This document shows positions 27,136 to 35,862 of a stretch of DNA of 64,000 bases, one piece after another. Position 1 is the stretch's first letter, and every line of letters begins with the position of its first letter. Source of the DNA: Pseudogracilibacillus sp037072025 (GTDB lineage Bacteria > Bacillota > Bacilli > Bacillales > Amphibacillaceae); contig NZ_JAXHDD010000006.1 in assembly GCF_037072025.1 (NCBI RefSeq), forward strand, positions 62,001 to 126,000. Direction: 5' to 3'. The notes beneath the pieces are model-generated. The model did no database searches and was not told the origin of the DNA. It was given only the letters and a program-made list of their open reading frames with translations. The translations under genes and the position numbers were made by a program.

Positions 27136-27164
27136 AAAGGACTTTTTTAATTAATGTCGAATAC
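27136..27164 (+). promoter_or_regulatory. Sigma-H promoter of spo0A with overlapping Spo0A box
   Basis: AAAGGACTT (27136-27144), an 11-base spacer and GTCGAATAC (27156-27164) fit the sigma-H consensus RNAGGAWWW / RNNGAATWW with one mismatch in each half. TGTCGAA (27155-27161), a perfect Spo0A box, overlaps the -10 element. This is the arrangement expected for feedback control of spo0A by its own product. Confidence 0.7.
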
Positions 27165-27214
27165 GATAGATAGGACGATAATTGTATGCAAAATAAAGAG
27201 GATGGTGTAAAAAA

Positions 27215-28009
27215 TTGGAAAAAATTTCTGTTTGTATAGTAGACGATAATCGTGAGCTTGTACATATTATGGAGGATTATTTGAATGAACAGGAAGATAT
27301 TGACGTTATAGGTGTAGCTTACGATGGGAGGGAATGTATCAATTTATTAGATGAATTAGACCCCGATATTTTAATTTTAGACATTATTATGCCTCATTTA
27401 GATGGTTTGGCAGTATTACAAAAATTACGTGAAAAGGATGGAAAAACGCCTAATATCATTATGTTAACCGCTTTTGGTCAAGAAGAGGTGATGAGAAAAG
27501 CGGTTGAATATGGTGCTTCCTATTTTATTTTGAAACCATTTGATTTTAATAATTTGGTCAATAAAATAAGAGAAGTGTATGTTCAAAATAATCATAATAA
27601 ATCAATGAAAATAAAAGTAGAAAATACGCGACCGGTCAAAAAAGAAAAAGATAATATCGAGACAAATATTACGAATATAATGCATGATATAGGAGTGCCA
27701 GCTCATATAAAGGGATATTTGTATTTGAGAGAGGCAATAACAATGGTATATCATGATATAGAATTATTAGGATCCATTACAAAAATTTTATATCCAGACA
27801 TTGCGAAAAAATACAATACTACCGCTTCCCGGGTAGAAAGAGCAATCCGGCATGCAATCGAGGTTGCTTGGAATCGTGGTAATATTGATTCCATTACTGA
27901 ACTATTCGGCTATACAATAAATGTTTCAAAAGCGAAGCCGACAAATTCAGAATTCATTGCTATGGTTGCGGATAAATTAAGATTGGAACATAAAGTAGAG
28001 TCATTCTAA
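27215..28009 (+). CDS. spo0A: Spo0A, master regulator of sporulation
   Basis: The 264-residue response regulator has a receiver domain (1-120) with acidic residues D10/D11, phosphorylation site Asp56 in LILDIIMPHLDG and Lys in YFILKPF, then a C-terminal DNA-binding domain (about 145-260) with the recognition region TTASRVERAIRHAIEVAW. Phosphorylated Spo0A starts sporulation. The start is TTG at 27215 with AAGAGGATGG rather far upstream. The preceding spoIVB gene is the usual neighbour. Confidence 0.97.
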   Translation: MEKISVCIVDDNRELVHIMEDYLNEQEDIDVIGVAYDGRECINLLDELDPDILILDIIMPHLDGLAVLQKLREKDGKTPNIIMLTAFGQEEVMRKAVEYGASYFILKPFDFNNLVNKIREVYVQNNHNKSMKIKVENTRPVKKEKDNIETNITNIMHDIGVPAHIKGYLYLREAITMVYHDIELLGSITKILYPDIAKKYNTTASRVERAIRHAIEVAWNRGNIDSITELFGYTINVSKAKPTNSEFIAMVADKLRLEHKVESF

Positions 28010-28013
28010 AAAA

Positions 28014-28050
28014 AAACCTGTACACAAAGATTTTGCTTGTGTACAGGTTT
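28014..28050. terminator. Bidirectional terminator between spo0A and the aspartokinase gene
   Basis: AAACCTGTACACAA (28014-28027) and TTGTGTACAGGTTT (28037-28050) form a 14-bp perfect stem. The A-rich left flank supplies a T run for the minus-strand gene. Confidence 0.85.
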
Positions 28051-28055
28051 GACAT

Positions 28056-29402
28056 TTATTCAAAAAAAGCTTCATAAAGAGATTTTGTTGCCCGATGTAA
28101 ACCATCTGATTTTATTCCAAACATCATTGAAACTTCTGAAGAACCTTGGTTAATCATTTCAATATTTACTTTTGCTTCACCAAGAGCTGTCGTAGCAGTT
28201 TGAGCCATTCCAATTGTTTCTTTCATTCCTTCTCCAACTACCATAATGAGAGCCAAATCTCGATGAACCGTAACCGTATCTGGTTGTAATTCATTTTTAA
28301 ACCGTTCGACAATAATACTTTCTTTATCTTCGGTTAATTGTGATTCTCGAATTATTATTGACATATCGTCAATTCCGGATGGAGCATGTTCAAAAGATAC
28401 GTTTTCTTCTTCTAAAATTTGGAATAACTTTCTTCCAAATCCAAGTTCTCTATTCATCAAAAATTTACTAATATAAATACTTACAAAACCAGTATCGCTT
28501 GCAATTCCAACAACACATTTGTCATTTAATTCTTTATTAGCTACAATCATCGTTCCTTTAGCTGAAGGATTATTTGTATTTTTGATACATACAGGAATTT
28601 GTGCGTTAAATGCAGGAATTAAAGCTTCATCATGGAAGACAGAAAACCCAGCATAAGAAAGCTCACGCATTTCTCTATATGTAAGTACTTTAATTTCAAC
28701 AGGGTCTTTAATTATAGATGGATTTACTGCATATACTGCATTGACATCTGTAAAATTTTCATATAAGTTGGCTTTCACACCAGCGGCGATAATAGATCCA
28801 GTAATATCAGATCCACCACGTGAAAAAGTAGCTAATATTCCGTCTTCTGTATATCCAAAAAATCCTGGAATAACTAAAATCCCTTCTTGTTCCCGTAAAT
28901 TATAGATGGCCTCAAAACTTTCTGGAATTAATTGAGCTCCGTTTTTATCATTTTTAACGATAATACCTGCATCTTTGGGATTTACATATTTTGCATCGAG
29001 TCCAAGAGTTTGTAAATAAGCACTTAAAATTTTAGCAGAACTATCTTCTCCAATTGCTTTAAAACAATTCATCATATTGTCATATTCTAAATCACTTTCC
29101 ATTATCGATTTAATTTGATCTTCAATTTCTTTCGTTAATTGTTCTGGCAATTTTAATTCACTAATGATTTTAGAAAATCGATCTATAATAGTAATATAAT
29201 ATGATTTATACTTTTCTTTATTTATAAATGCATCCCCTAATTGGATCAATAAATCAGTTATTTTAAAATCATGTTCATGCCTTTTACCAGGGGCAGAAAC
29301 AATGATAAATTTTCGATTTGGATCCTCTTTAATAATAGTTCCTACTTTTTGAAATTGATTAGCATCTGCCAATGAACTACCACCAAACTTTGCAACTTTC
29401 AT
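28056..29402 (-). CDS. thrD: Aspartate kinase, YclM/ThrD (aspartokinase III) type
   Basis: The 448-residue enzyme phosphorylates aspartate at the entry of the lysine, threonine and methionine pathways. It opens MKVAKFGGSSLA, has the substrate region TFSRGGSDITGSI and NFTDVNAVY, and two C-terminal ACT domains (about residues 310-445) ending with INQGSSEVSMMFG. ATG at 29402 has GGAGGG upstream. In B. subtilis this isoenzyme (yclM) lies far from spo0A, so the location is different. No lysine riboswitch or T-box leader is visible in the 57 bases before it. Confidence 0.9.
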   Translation of the reverse strand: MKVAKFGGSSLADANQFQKVGTIIKEDPNRKFIIVSAPGKRHEHDFKITDLLIQLGDAFINKEKYKSYYITIIDRFSKIISELKLPEQLTKEIEDQIKSIMESDLEYDNMMNCFKAIGEDSSAKILSAYLQTLGLDAKYVNPKDAGIIVKNDKNGAQLIPESFEAIYNLREQEGILVIPGFFGYTEDGILATFSRGGSDITGSIIAAGVKANLYENFTDVNAVYAVNPSIIKDPVEIKVLTYREMRELSYAGFSVFHDEALIPAFNAQIPVCIKNTNNPSAKGTMIVANKELNDKCVVGIASDTGFVSIYISKFLMNRELGFGRKLFQILEEENVSFEHAPSGIDDMSIIIRESQLTEDKESIIVERFKNELQPDTVTVHRDLALIMVVGEGMKETIGMAQTATTALGEAKVNIEMINQGSSEVSMMFGIKSDGLHRATKSLYEAFFE

Positions 29403-29459
29403 CTGTATAACCCTCCACAATCTACTTCTAATTTTTTATTTATTCTATAGCTAGAATAG

Positions 29460-29696
29460 TTATGTTTTTTTTGAACGCTTTTTAACTAATTGCTTTTTCT
29501 TATCCCGATGATAAATATATCCTCCTATAAAAGCAAGACCACCTATAAACATAATAAGACCGACAAAAAACTGGATCCCTTCATTCACTAAAATAGGATA
29601 AACATCTGCAAATAATGCATCCCGCATCAATTTTATCCCAAAAGCGCCAATTACTCCTGGTGTAAATAAAATTATGACTGCTATAAATCGTACCAT
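29460..29696 (-). CDS. yqzF: YqzF, DUF2627 membrane protein
   Basis: The 78-residue protein has two membrane helices (about residues 4-22 and 40-60) and a basic Lys/Arg-rich C-terminus. Its function is unknown. It sits next to bkdR, as yqzF does in B. subtilis, with the motif GVIGAFGIKLMRD. It is transcribed away from bkdR and may share a transcript with the aspartokinase gene downstream. Confidence 0.82.
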   Translation of the reverse strand: MVRFIAVIILFTPGVIGAFGIKLMRDALFADVYPILVNEGIQFFVGLIMFIGGLAFIGGYIYHRDKKKQLVKKRSKKT

Positions 29697-29774
29697 TTTA
29701 TTCCCCTTTTTTCTCTATGAATATTAATAGTATAGCAAACGTAGCCATTAATTGAAAAAGGTAAGTAATCTAAA

Positions 29775-29934
29775 AGAGGATGTTCAAAAAGTCCGGTAAA
29801 AAAGACGCTGCGAATTTCGCACGAATGCTTGTTTCTCCGCTACTCATGTATCTCTAAATGCATAGATTCCGCTGCTCAAAACTGCGCCGTCTCCAACTTC
29901 TTGGTCCTTTTTATCCTCCTTTTTGAACAAGCGC
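29775..29934. repeat. Element B2: miniature inverted-repeat element
   Basis: A 160-base near copy of B1 in the same orientation, between yqzF and bkdR. The left end TGTTCAAAAAGTCCGGTAAA and right end TATCCTCCTTTTTGAACAAG are imperfect inverse copies. No gene is visible in 29697-30023; the bkdR promoter must lie between the element and 30010. Confidence 0.75.
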
Positions 29935-30023
29935 TAAAAAGAACATATCAATTCTTGCTAATAATTGCAGAATGAAGTAAAATTATATGGAAATAGTGCA
30001 AATTATTTCATGGTGGTGAATTA

Positions 30024-32051
30024 ATGAGGCGTATATTAATAATAGGTGCAACAGATATTGCAAATGAATACATAAAAATTATTAAAAACTTTCCTAACAT
30101 GAAAATTATTGCAATCGTTGATGAGAAAAAAGATCATTCAAATAAACTAGATGTCAATCATTTTTCACATGTCCCCATATCGATGTCTGTTTCAGATTGG
30201 ATCGATACGGATATTGATTTTGTCCTTGAAACAACAGGGGACCGAAAGTTCATTAAATTGTTTAAGCAAAAAAGAACTAAATTAACAATTATTAGTCAGA
30301 ATATATTGCAACTCTTACTGCCATTTGTTGCAGAATGGAGTGTACAAATAAACAATTTAGAATTGATATTAAATAATATTCGTGATGGATTAATTGTTGT
30401 AAATAACGAAGAGAAAATCCAATTTATCAATGATGCAGCATGTAAAATAATCGGAATTCAGAAAGAAAAATCTCATGAACGAGCAATTAAGGAGATAATA
30501 AAGAACTCACGTTTACCAAATGTTCTTCAGAATCAACAAAAAGAATTAAATCAAAAATTAAATTTAACAAATGGAAAACAAATCATTTCTACAAGAGTAC
30601 CACTCATCAATGATGATAATAGACTTATTGGAGCGTTTGCATTATTTAAAGACAGTAACGAAGTAGTTCGGTTAGCTGAAGAAAATACAGATCTTAAAGA
30701 AATTAAAACAATGCTAGAAGCAATCATTCATTCATCAGATGAAGCAATAAGTGTCGTTGATGAAAACGGTAATGGGCTAATAATTAATCCAGCCTATACA
30801 AGAATAACTGGTTTAACGGAAAAACAAGTGCTAGGTAAACCAGCTACTGTTGATATATCTGAAGGGGAAAGTATGCATTTAAAAGTTCTTAGAACAAGAA
30901 GACCTGTTCGAGGAGCAAAAATGAAAGTAGGACCTTCCAAAAAAGAAGTGATTGTTAACGTTGCCCCGATTATCGTAGCGGGAAAACTTAAAGGAAGTGT
31001 CGCAGTCATTCATGATATTTCCGAAATTCAAGAACTGACAACGGAATTAAAAAAGGCAAAGCAAATTATTAGAAATTTGGAGGCTTCGTACACATTCGCT
31101 GATATTATCGGCGAATCACCTGAAATGATGATTGCGATTGAACAAGCTAAAATAGGGGCGAAAACACCTGCAACAGTTTTGTTAAGAGGAGATTCTGGAA
31201 CTGGAAAAGAATTATTTGCTCATGCAATCCACAATGAAAGTGACCGAAAGTTTAATAAATTTATTCGGGTTAATTGTGCAGCAATTGCTGAGTCTGTATT
31301 AGAGAGTGAATTATTCGGTTATGAAGAAGGCGCTTTTACAGGTGCAAAATCCGGTGGTAAAAAAGGATTATTTGAAGAAGCTAATAATGGTAGTATTTTT
31401 TTAGATGAAATTGGCGAATTATCTTTATCCATGCAGGCAAAATTATTACGTGTTTTACAAGAAAAGGAAGTAGTTCGCGTTGGAGGGACTACAACAATTC
31501 CATTAAATATAAGAATAATTACGGCAACCAATGTAAATTTAGAAAAAGCGATAACAAACAAAACATTTCGTGAAGATTTATATTATCGATTAAATCGATT
31601 ACCAATATATATTCCATCCTTGAAGGAAAGGCTTGATGATTTGCCGAGTTTGGTTCAACATATGATTTTAAAAGTAAATCAACTCTATGGAAGAAACGTA
31701 CAGACAATCACAGATACAGCTATGGAAAAATTACGATCATACCATTGGCCAGGAAACATTCGTGAATTGGAGAATGTCATTAGTAGAGCGGTTATTTTTA
31801 TGGATGTAACAGAAGAAGTAATTAATTATCATCATTTACCTAATTTGCAAACGGAAAATAAAGTAGAGAAGGAATCAAGTTTGCATATCGCTGGAGAACA
31901 AACTTTACAAGAGGCAATGGAGCAATATGAGAAAGAATATATTTACTACGTATATAAAGAAAGTAATTTTAATAAAACAAAGACTGCAAAAAAATTAAAT
32001 ATTTCTGTTCGAAATTTGTACTATAAAATTGAAAAATATGAATTAGAATAA
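30024..32051 (+). CDS. bkdR: BkdR, sigma-54-dependent activator of branched-chain keto-acid catabolism
   Basis: The 675-residue enhancer-binding protein has an N-terminal sensory part (1-105), two PAS-like domains (about 110-205 and 225-335), a sigma-54 AAA+ domain (about 350-585) with Walker A GDSGTGKE, the sigma-54 contact loop GAFTGA and NGSIFLDEIGEL, and a C-terminal Fis-type helix-turn-helix (about 635-675). In B. subtilis BkdR with SigL (sigma-54) drives ptb-bcd-buk-lpdV-bkd. A sigma-54 promoter is present just downstream, so the circuit is complete in cis. Confidence 0.93.
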   Translation: MRRILIIGATDIANEYIKIIKNFPNMKIIAIVDEKKDHSNKLDVNHFSHVPISMSVSDWIDTDIDFVLETTGDRKFIKLFKQKRTKLTIISQNILQLLLPFVAEWSVQINNLELILNNIRDGLIVVNNEEKIQFINDAACKIIGIQKEKSHERAIKEIIKNSRLPNVLQNQQKELNQKLNLTNGKQIISTRVPLINDDNRLIGAFALFKDSNEVVRLAEENTDLKEIKTMLEAIIHSSDEAISVVDENGNGLIINPAYTRITGLTEKQVLGKPATVDISEGESMHLKVLRTRRPVRGAKMKVGPSKKEVIVNVAPIIVAGKLKGSVAVIHDISEIQELTTELKKAKQIIRNLEASYTFADIIGESPEMMIAIEQAKIGAKTPATVLLRGDSGTGKELFAHAIHNESDRKFNKFIRVNCAAIAESVLESELFGYEEGAFTGAKSGGKKGLFEEANNGSIFLDEIGELSLSMQAKLLRVLQEKEVVRVGGTTTIPLNIRIITATNVNLEKAITNKTFREDLYYRLNRLPIYIPSLKERLDDLPSLVQHMILKVNQLYGRNVQTITDTAMEKLRSYHWPGNIRELENVISRAVIFMDVTEEVINYHHLPNLQTENKVEKESSLHIAGEQTLQEAMEQYEKEYIYYVYKESNFNKTKTAKKLNISVRNLYYKIEKYELE

Positions 32052-32079
32052 GTATGAGGAAGTTATTCGCCAATAACAT

Positions 32080-32115
32080 CATGCAAAAACATGCAAACTT
32101 GCAAAAAAGTGCAGG
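32080..32115 (+). promoter_or_regulatory. Putative BkdR upstream activating sequence
   Basis: Four TGCA-centred repeats in 36 bases, including the inverted repeat TGCAAACTTGCA (32092-32103), lie 40-75 bases upstream of the -24 element. This is where an enhancer site for the activator would be expected. The assignment is by position only. Confidence 0.5.
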
Positions 32116-32154
32116 GTGATCTGTTTAAACACTTGATATAATCAATTTAACATA

Positions 32155-32172
32155 TTGGCACAAATGTTGCAT
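32155..32172 (+). promoter_or_regulatory. Sigma-54 promoter of the bcd-buk-lpdV-bkd operon
   Basis: TTGGCAC (32155-32161), five bases, then TTGCAT (32167-32172): a near-consensus -24/-12 promoter directly downstream of bkdR. Confidence 0.9.
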
Positions 32173-32207
32173 TATAATTAATTAAGCATTGTAGAGGAGT
32201 GGTTTTA

Positions 32208-33290
32208 GTGAAAATCTTTGAGTCACTAAGAGAACATGATTATGAACAAGTAATTTACTGCTATGATAAAGCCTCTGGGTTAAAAGCAATTATTGCTATC
32301 CATGATACTACGCTTGGCCCAGCACTTGGTGGTACAAGAATGTGGAAATATAAAAATGAAGAAGAAGCATTAGAAGATGTACTAAGACTAGCAAGAGGTA
32401 TGACTTATAAAAATGCAGCGGCTGGTCTCAATATAGGTGGTGGAAAAGCCGTCATAATTGGTGATCCTCAAAAAGATAAAAGTGAATCACTATTTCGAGC
32501 ATTTGGACGATATGTTGAAAGTTTACATGGTCGATATATTACAGCTGAAGATGTAGGGACAACAGAAGAAGATATGAATTATATCCATATGGAAACAGAT
32601 TTTGTTACAGGTACTTCGAGCGGAGGTGTCGGCGACCCTTCTCCAGTTACTGCGCTAGGAATTTATCATGGAATGAAAGCAGCAGCTAAAGAAGCGTTCG
32701 GAACAGACAATTTACAAGGGAAAACAATAGCTGTTCAAGGTGTTGGACAGGTTGCATACCATCTATGTAGTTATTTGTATAAAGAAGAAGCCGATTTAAT
32801 CGTTACAGATATTAACGAAGCGGCTGTAAATCGTGCAGTAAAAGATTTTAATGCTCAAGCGGTAGCTCCAGATGAAATTTATGATGTTGAATGTGATATT
32901 TATTCACCTTGTGCTCTCGGCGGAACACTAAATGATGAAACAATTGAAAAATTAAAAGCAAAAGTAGTTGCGGGAAGTGCAAATAATCAGCTACGTGAAA
33001 GTAGACATGGGAATTATTTATTTGAAAAAGGAATTGTCTACGCTCCAGATTATGTCATCAATTCAGGAGGAGTCATCAATGTCGCTGATGAATTGCAAGG
33101 TTATGACAGAGATCGTGTGATGAAGAAAGTGGAATCGATTTATTCTATTTTAGAAAATGTATTCGAAATATCTAGAAAGAAAAATATTCCCACTTCTGTC
33201 GCTGCCGATCATTTAGCGGAACAAAGAATACATGCACTTCGCTCATCAAGTAAACAATTTTTACCAAATAATAAACATATTTTACGATAA
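32208..33290 (+). CDS. bcd: Leucine dehydrogenase
   Basis: The 360-residue NAD-dependent enzyme converts leucine, isoleucine and valine to branched 2-keto acids. It has the substrate loop GPALGGTRMW, Lys68 and catalytic Lys80 in GLNIGGGK, and the NAD-binding motif GVGQVAYH. GTG at 32208 lies eight bases after GAGGAG; an in-frame GTG at 32199 overlaps that site. It is the first gene after the sigma-54 promoter; ptb, first in B. subtilis, is absent. Confidence 0.95.
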   Translation: MKIFESLREHDYEQVIYCYDKASGLKAIIAIHDTTLGPALGGTRMWKYKNEEEALEDVLRLARGMTYKNAAAGLNIGGGKAVIIGDPQKDKSESLFRAFGRYVESLHGRYITAEDVGTTEEDMNYIHMETDFVTGTSSGGVGDPSPVTALGIYHGMKAAAKEAFGTDNLQGKTIAVQGVGQVAYHLCSYLYKEEADLIVTDINEAAVNRAVKDFNAQAVAPDEIYDVECDIYSPCALGGTLNDETIEKLKAKVVAGSANNQLRESRHGNYLFEKGIVYAPDYVINSGGVINVADELQGYDRDRVMKKVESIYSILENVFEISRKKNIPTSVAADHLAEQRIHALRSSSKQFLPNNKHILR

Positions 33291-33315
33291 ATAGTCGATA
33301 AGCGGGGAAGTATAT

Positions 33316-34398
33316 ATGCAAAAACGGTATCGCACTTTGGTCATTAACCCTAAAACAACTAAAACGATTATTAGTGTTTTTCATAATGAAAAATGCATCT
33401 ATAAACAGACACTTAACCATCAAACTATTTTTAAAAATGATTTAACTGAAATTGATAATGAAGTTACCATTCGGAAAACGCAAATCCTACGAGTTTTAAA
33501 TGAAGCAGGAATTAATATGTCCAAATTAGATGCTGTTGCCGCAAATGGTGGGTTGTTAAGAGCAGTAGAAGGTGGTACTTACTCTGTTACAGCCGATGTG
33601 CTGAAAGATTTAAGAAGTAGTTATAACGGTAAGCATGCCTCTAATTTAGGTGGCATACTTGCCTCTGAAATTGCGAAAGGGCTAAATATTCCTGCATATA
33701 TTGTCGACCCACCTGTGGTCGATGAGTTAAGTGACTTGGCAAAATTTTCTGGCTTACCAGGTATTGAACGAAAAAGTATTTTTCATGCATTAAACCAAAA
33801 AGCGGTTGCCCGTCAAGCTGCTCGTGAACTTAGAATAACGTATAACCAAGCAAATCTAATTGTGGCTCATATTGGAAATGGAATTACTATCGGAGCACAT
33901 CGGTGCGGAAAAGTAATCGATGTAAATAACGGATTACATGGGGATGGACCATTTTCGTTGGAACGGGCAGGAACGATTCCGTCAGAAGCCTTAATTTCTT
34001 TATGTTTTTCTGGCGAGTACACAGAAGAAGACATCATTAATAAAATCACCTATAAAGGTGGACTAAAGGCTTATTTACATACTGATAATATTACAGAAGT
34101 AGAAAAAAGAATCAGAAATAATGATAAATATGCGAAAAAAGTATTTGAAGCGATGGCCTACCAAATTTCTAAAGAAATAGGTGCGATGGCAGTCGTTTTA
34201 TCTGGTAAAGTTCACGGTATAGTTTTAACAGGCGAAATTGCTAGAAGTGAAATACTGACAGAGTTCATAACAGAGAAAATAAACTGGATAGCAGATGCTT
34301 TTATATATCCTGGTGAATATGATATACAAGCACTAAATGCTGGTACATTGAGAGTGTTAAGACAAGAGGAAAGACCAAAAATATATAATGAATATTAA
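33316..34398 (+). CDS. buk: Branched-chain fatty acid/butyrate kinase
   Basis: The 360-residue acetate-kinase-superfamily protein makes ATP and a short branched acid from the acyl phosphate. It has the N-terminal phosphate loop region LVINPKTTKT, VAANGGLLR and the nucleotide motif VAHIGNGITIG. In B. subtilis it works after phosphotransbutyrylase (Ptb), which is not encoded here. It is spaced 25 bases from bcd with a GGGGAAG site, clearly part of the operon. Confidence 0.93.
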   Translation: MQKRYRTLVINPKTTKTIISVFHNEKCIYKQTLNHQTIFKNDLTEIDNEVTIRKTQILRVLNEAGINMSKLDAVAANGGLLRAVEGGTYSVTADVLKDLRSSYNGKHASNLGGILASEIAKGLNIPAYIVDPPVVDELSDLAKFSGLPGIERKSIFHALNQKAVARQAARELRITYNQANLIVAHIGNGITIGAHRCGKVIDVNNGLHGDGPFSLERAGTIPSEALISLCFSGEYTEEDIINKITYKGGLKAYLHTDNITEVEKRIRNNDKYAKKVFEAMAYQISKEIGAMAVVLSGKVHGIVLTGEIARSEILTEFITEKINWIADAFIYPGEYDIQALNAGTLRVLRQEERPKIYNEY

Positions 34399-34422
34399 TC
34401 TAGTTAAGGGAGAAGGGTCTTC

Positions 34423-35850
34423 ATGACAAAAGAATATGACCTTGTCATATTAGGAGGAGGAACGGGCGGTTATGTTGCGGCTATTCGTGCTCAGCAGCTT
34501 GGAATGAATGTAGCTGTTGTTGAAAAAGAGAAACTAGGTGGTACTTGTTTGCATAATGGCTGCATTCCGTCTAAAGCATTGCTTAGAACTGCTCAATTGT
34601 ATAGAGAGATGAAACAATCGAGTATGTTTGGCATTCAAACAGATAAATTAGTTCTAGATTTTTCAGAAGCACAAAATAGAAAAAATAAAGTTATTGATAC
34701 ATTACATCAAGGAGTCCAATCTTTACTAAAAAAAGCAAAAATAGATGTGTATCATGGGTTTGGAAGAATACTCGGGTCAAGTATTTTTTCGCCGATCCCT
34801 GGAACGATTTCTATCGAGTATGAAAATGGCACTGAAAATACAATGCTCGTTCCGAAAAATATTCTTATAGCAACAGGCTCAAAACCGCGTTTAATCCCAG
34901 AACTACCGATCGATGGGGATAAAATACTTCATTCTGACCAAGCATTGCAATTAGATCAATTACCTACTTCAATGGCGATTATCGGTGGGGGTGTCATCGG
35001 GATTGAATGGGCTTCTTTATTACAAGATTTAGGGGTTCAGGTTACTGTAATCGAGAGCAATGAAACTATTTTAGCAACGGAGGACGTTGATATACGAAAA
35101 GAGCTTCAGTCATCTTTAGAAAAAAGAGGGGTAACTTTTATTACAAATGCACAAATTGATGCCAAAAAGCTAGCTATAAATGACTCTAATGTATCGATAT
35201 CTGTTAAGCAAGCAGAAGAAGAAAGTATACTTGTTGAAGCGGAAAAAATACTCATTTCAGTTGGAAGAGATGCGAATATAAATGAAATTGGTTTGAACAA
35301 TACAAGTATTCAAATGCGAAATGGATTTATTGAAACAAATAAAGTATACCAAACAAAAGAAACACATATATATGCAATTGGTGATTGTATAGGTGGAATG
35401 CAACTTGCCCACGTTGCTTCCGAGGAAGGGATTATCGCAGTGGAACACATGGCTGAGAAAAATCCTGCTCCATTAAACCCGCTTCACATTCCAGCTTGTA
35501 TTTATTCATATCCTGAAGTTGCAAAAGTTGGTCTTACAGAACAAAGTGCAATTGACCAAGGATTTTCTCTAAAAGTTGGTAAGTTTCCTTTTCAGGGAAT
35601 TGGTAAAGCTCATGTAAATGGAGATACAACCGGTTTTGTAAAAATAATTGTTGATGAACAAACGGATGATGTTTTAGGAGTGCATATGGTTGGTGCTCAT
35701 GTAACAGATATGATATCAGAAGCAGCACTTGCAAAAATATTAGATGCAACAGCTTGGGAAATATCCAAAACAGTTCATCCTCACCCATCTTTATCAGAAA
35801 GTATCTTAGAAGCATCGTTAGCAGTAGATCAGTTACAAATTCATGGATAG
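34423..35850 (+). CDS. lpdV: Dihydrolipoyl dehydrogenase (E3) of the branched-chain keto-acid complex
   Basis: The 475-residue flavoprotein reoxidises the lipoyl group of BkdB. It has an N-terminal FAD loop GGGTGGYVAA, redox-active Cys42 and Cys47 in GGTCLHNGC, the NAD loop IGGGVIGIEWAS, and the C-terminal His-Glu dyad in VHPHPSLSES. A good GGGAGAAGG site precedes it. Placement between buk and bkdAA marks it as LpdV rather than the pyruvate dehydrogenase E3. Confidence 0.94.
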   Translation: MTKEYDLVILGGGTGGYVAAIRAQQLGMNVAVVEKEKLGGTCLHNGCIPSKALLRTAQLYREMKQSSMFGIQTDKLVLDFSEAQNRKNKVIDTLHQGVQSLLKKAKIDVYHGFGRILGSSIFSPIPGTISIEYENGTENTMLVPKNILIATGSKPRLIPELPIDGDKILHSDQALQLDQLPTSMAIIGGGVIGIEWASLLQDLGVQVTVIESNETILATEDVDIRKELQSSLEKRGVTFITNAQIDAKKLAINDSNVSISVKQAEEESILVEAEKILISVGRDANINEIGLNNTSIQMRNGFIETNKVYQTKETHIYAIGDCIGGMQLAHVASEEGIIAVEHMAEKNPAPLNPLHIPACIYSYPEVAKVGLTEQSAIDQGFSLKVGKFPFQGIGKAHVNGDTTGFVKIIVDEQTDDVLGVHMVGAHVTDMISEAALAKILDATAWEISKTVHPHPSLSESILEASLAVDQLQIHG

Positions 35851-35862
35851 GAGGAGAGTTAA

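Noticed and set aside
29403..29459. Lysine riboswitch or T-box leader for the aspartokinase
   Set aside because: Only 57 bases separate it from yqzF, with no conserved leader motif.
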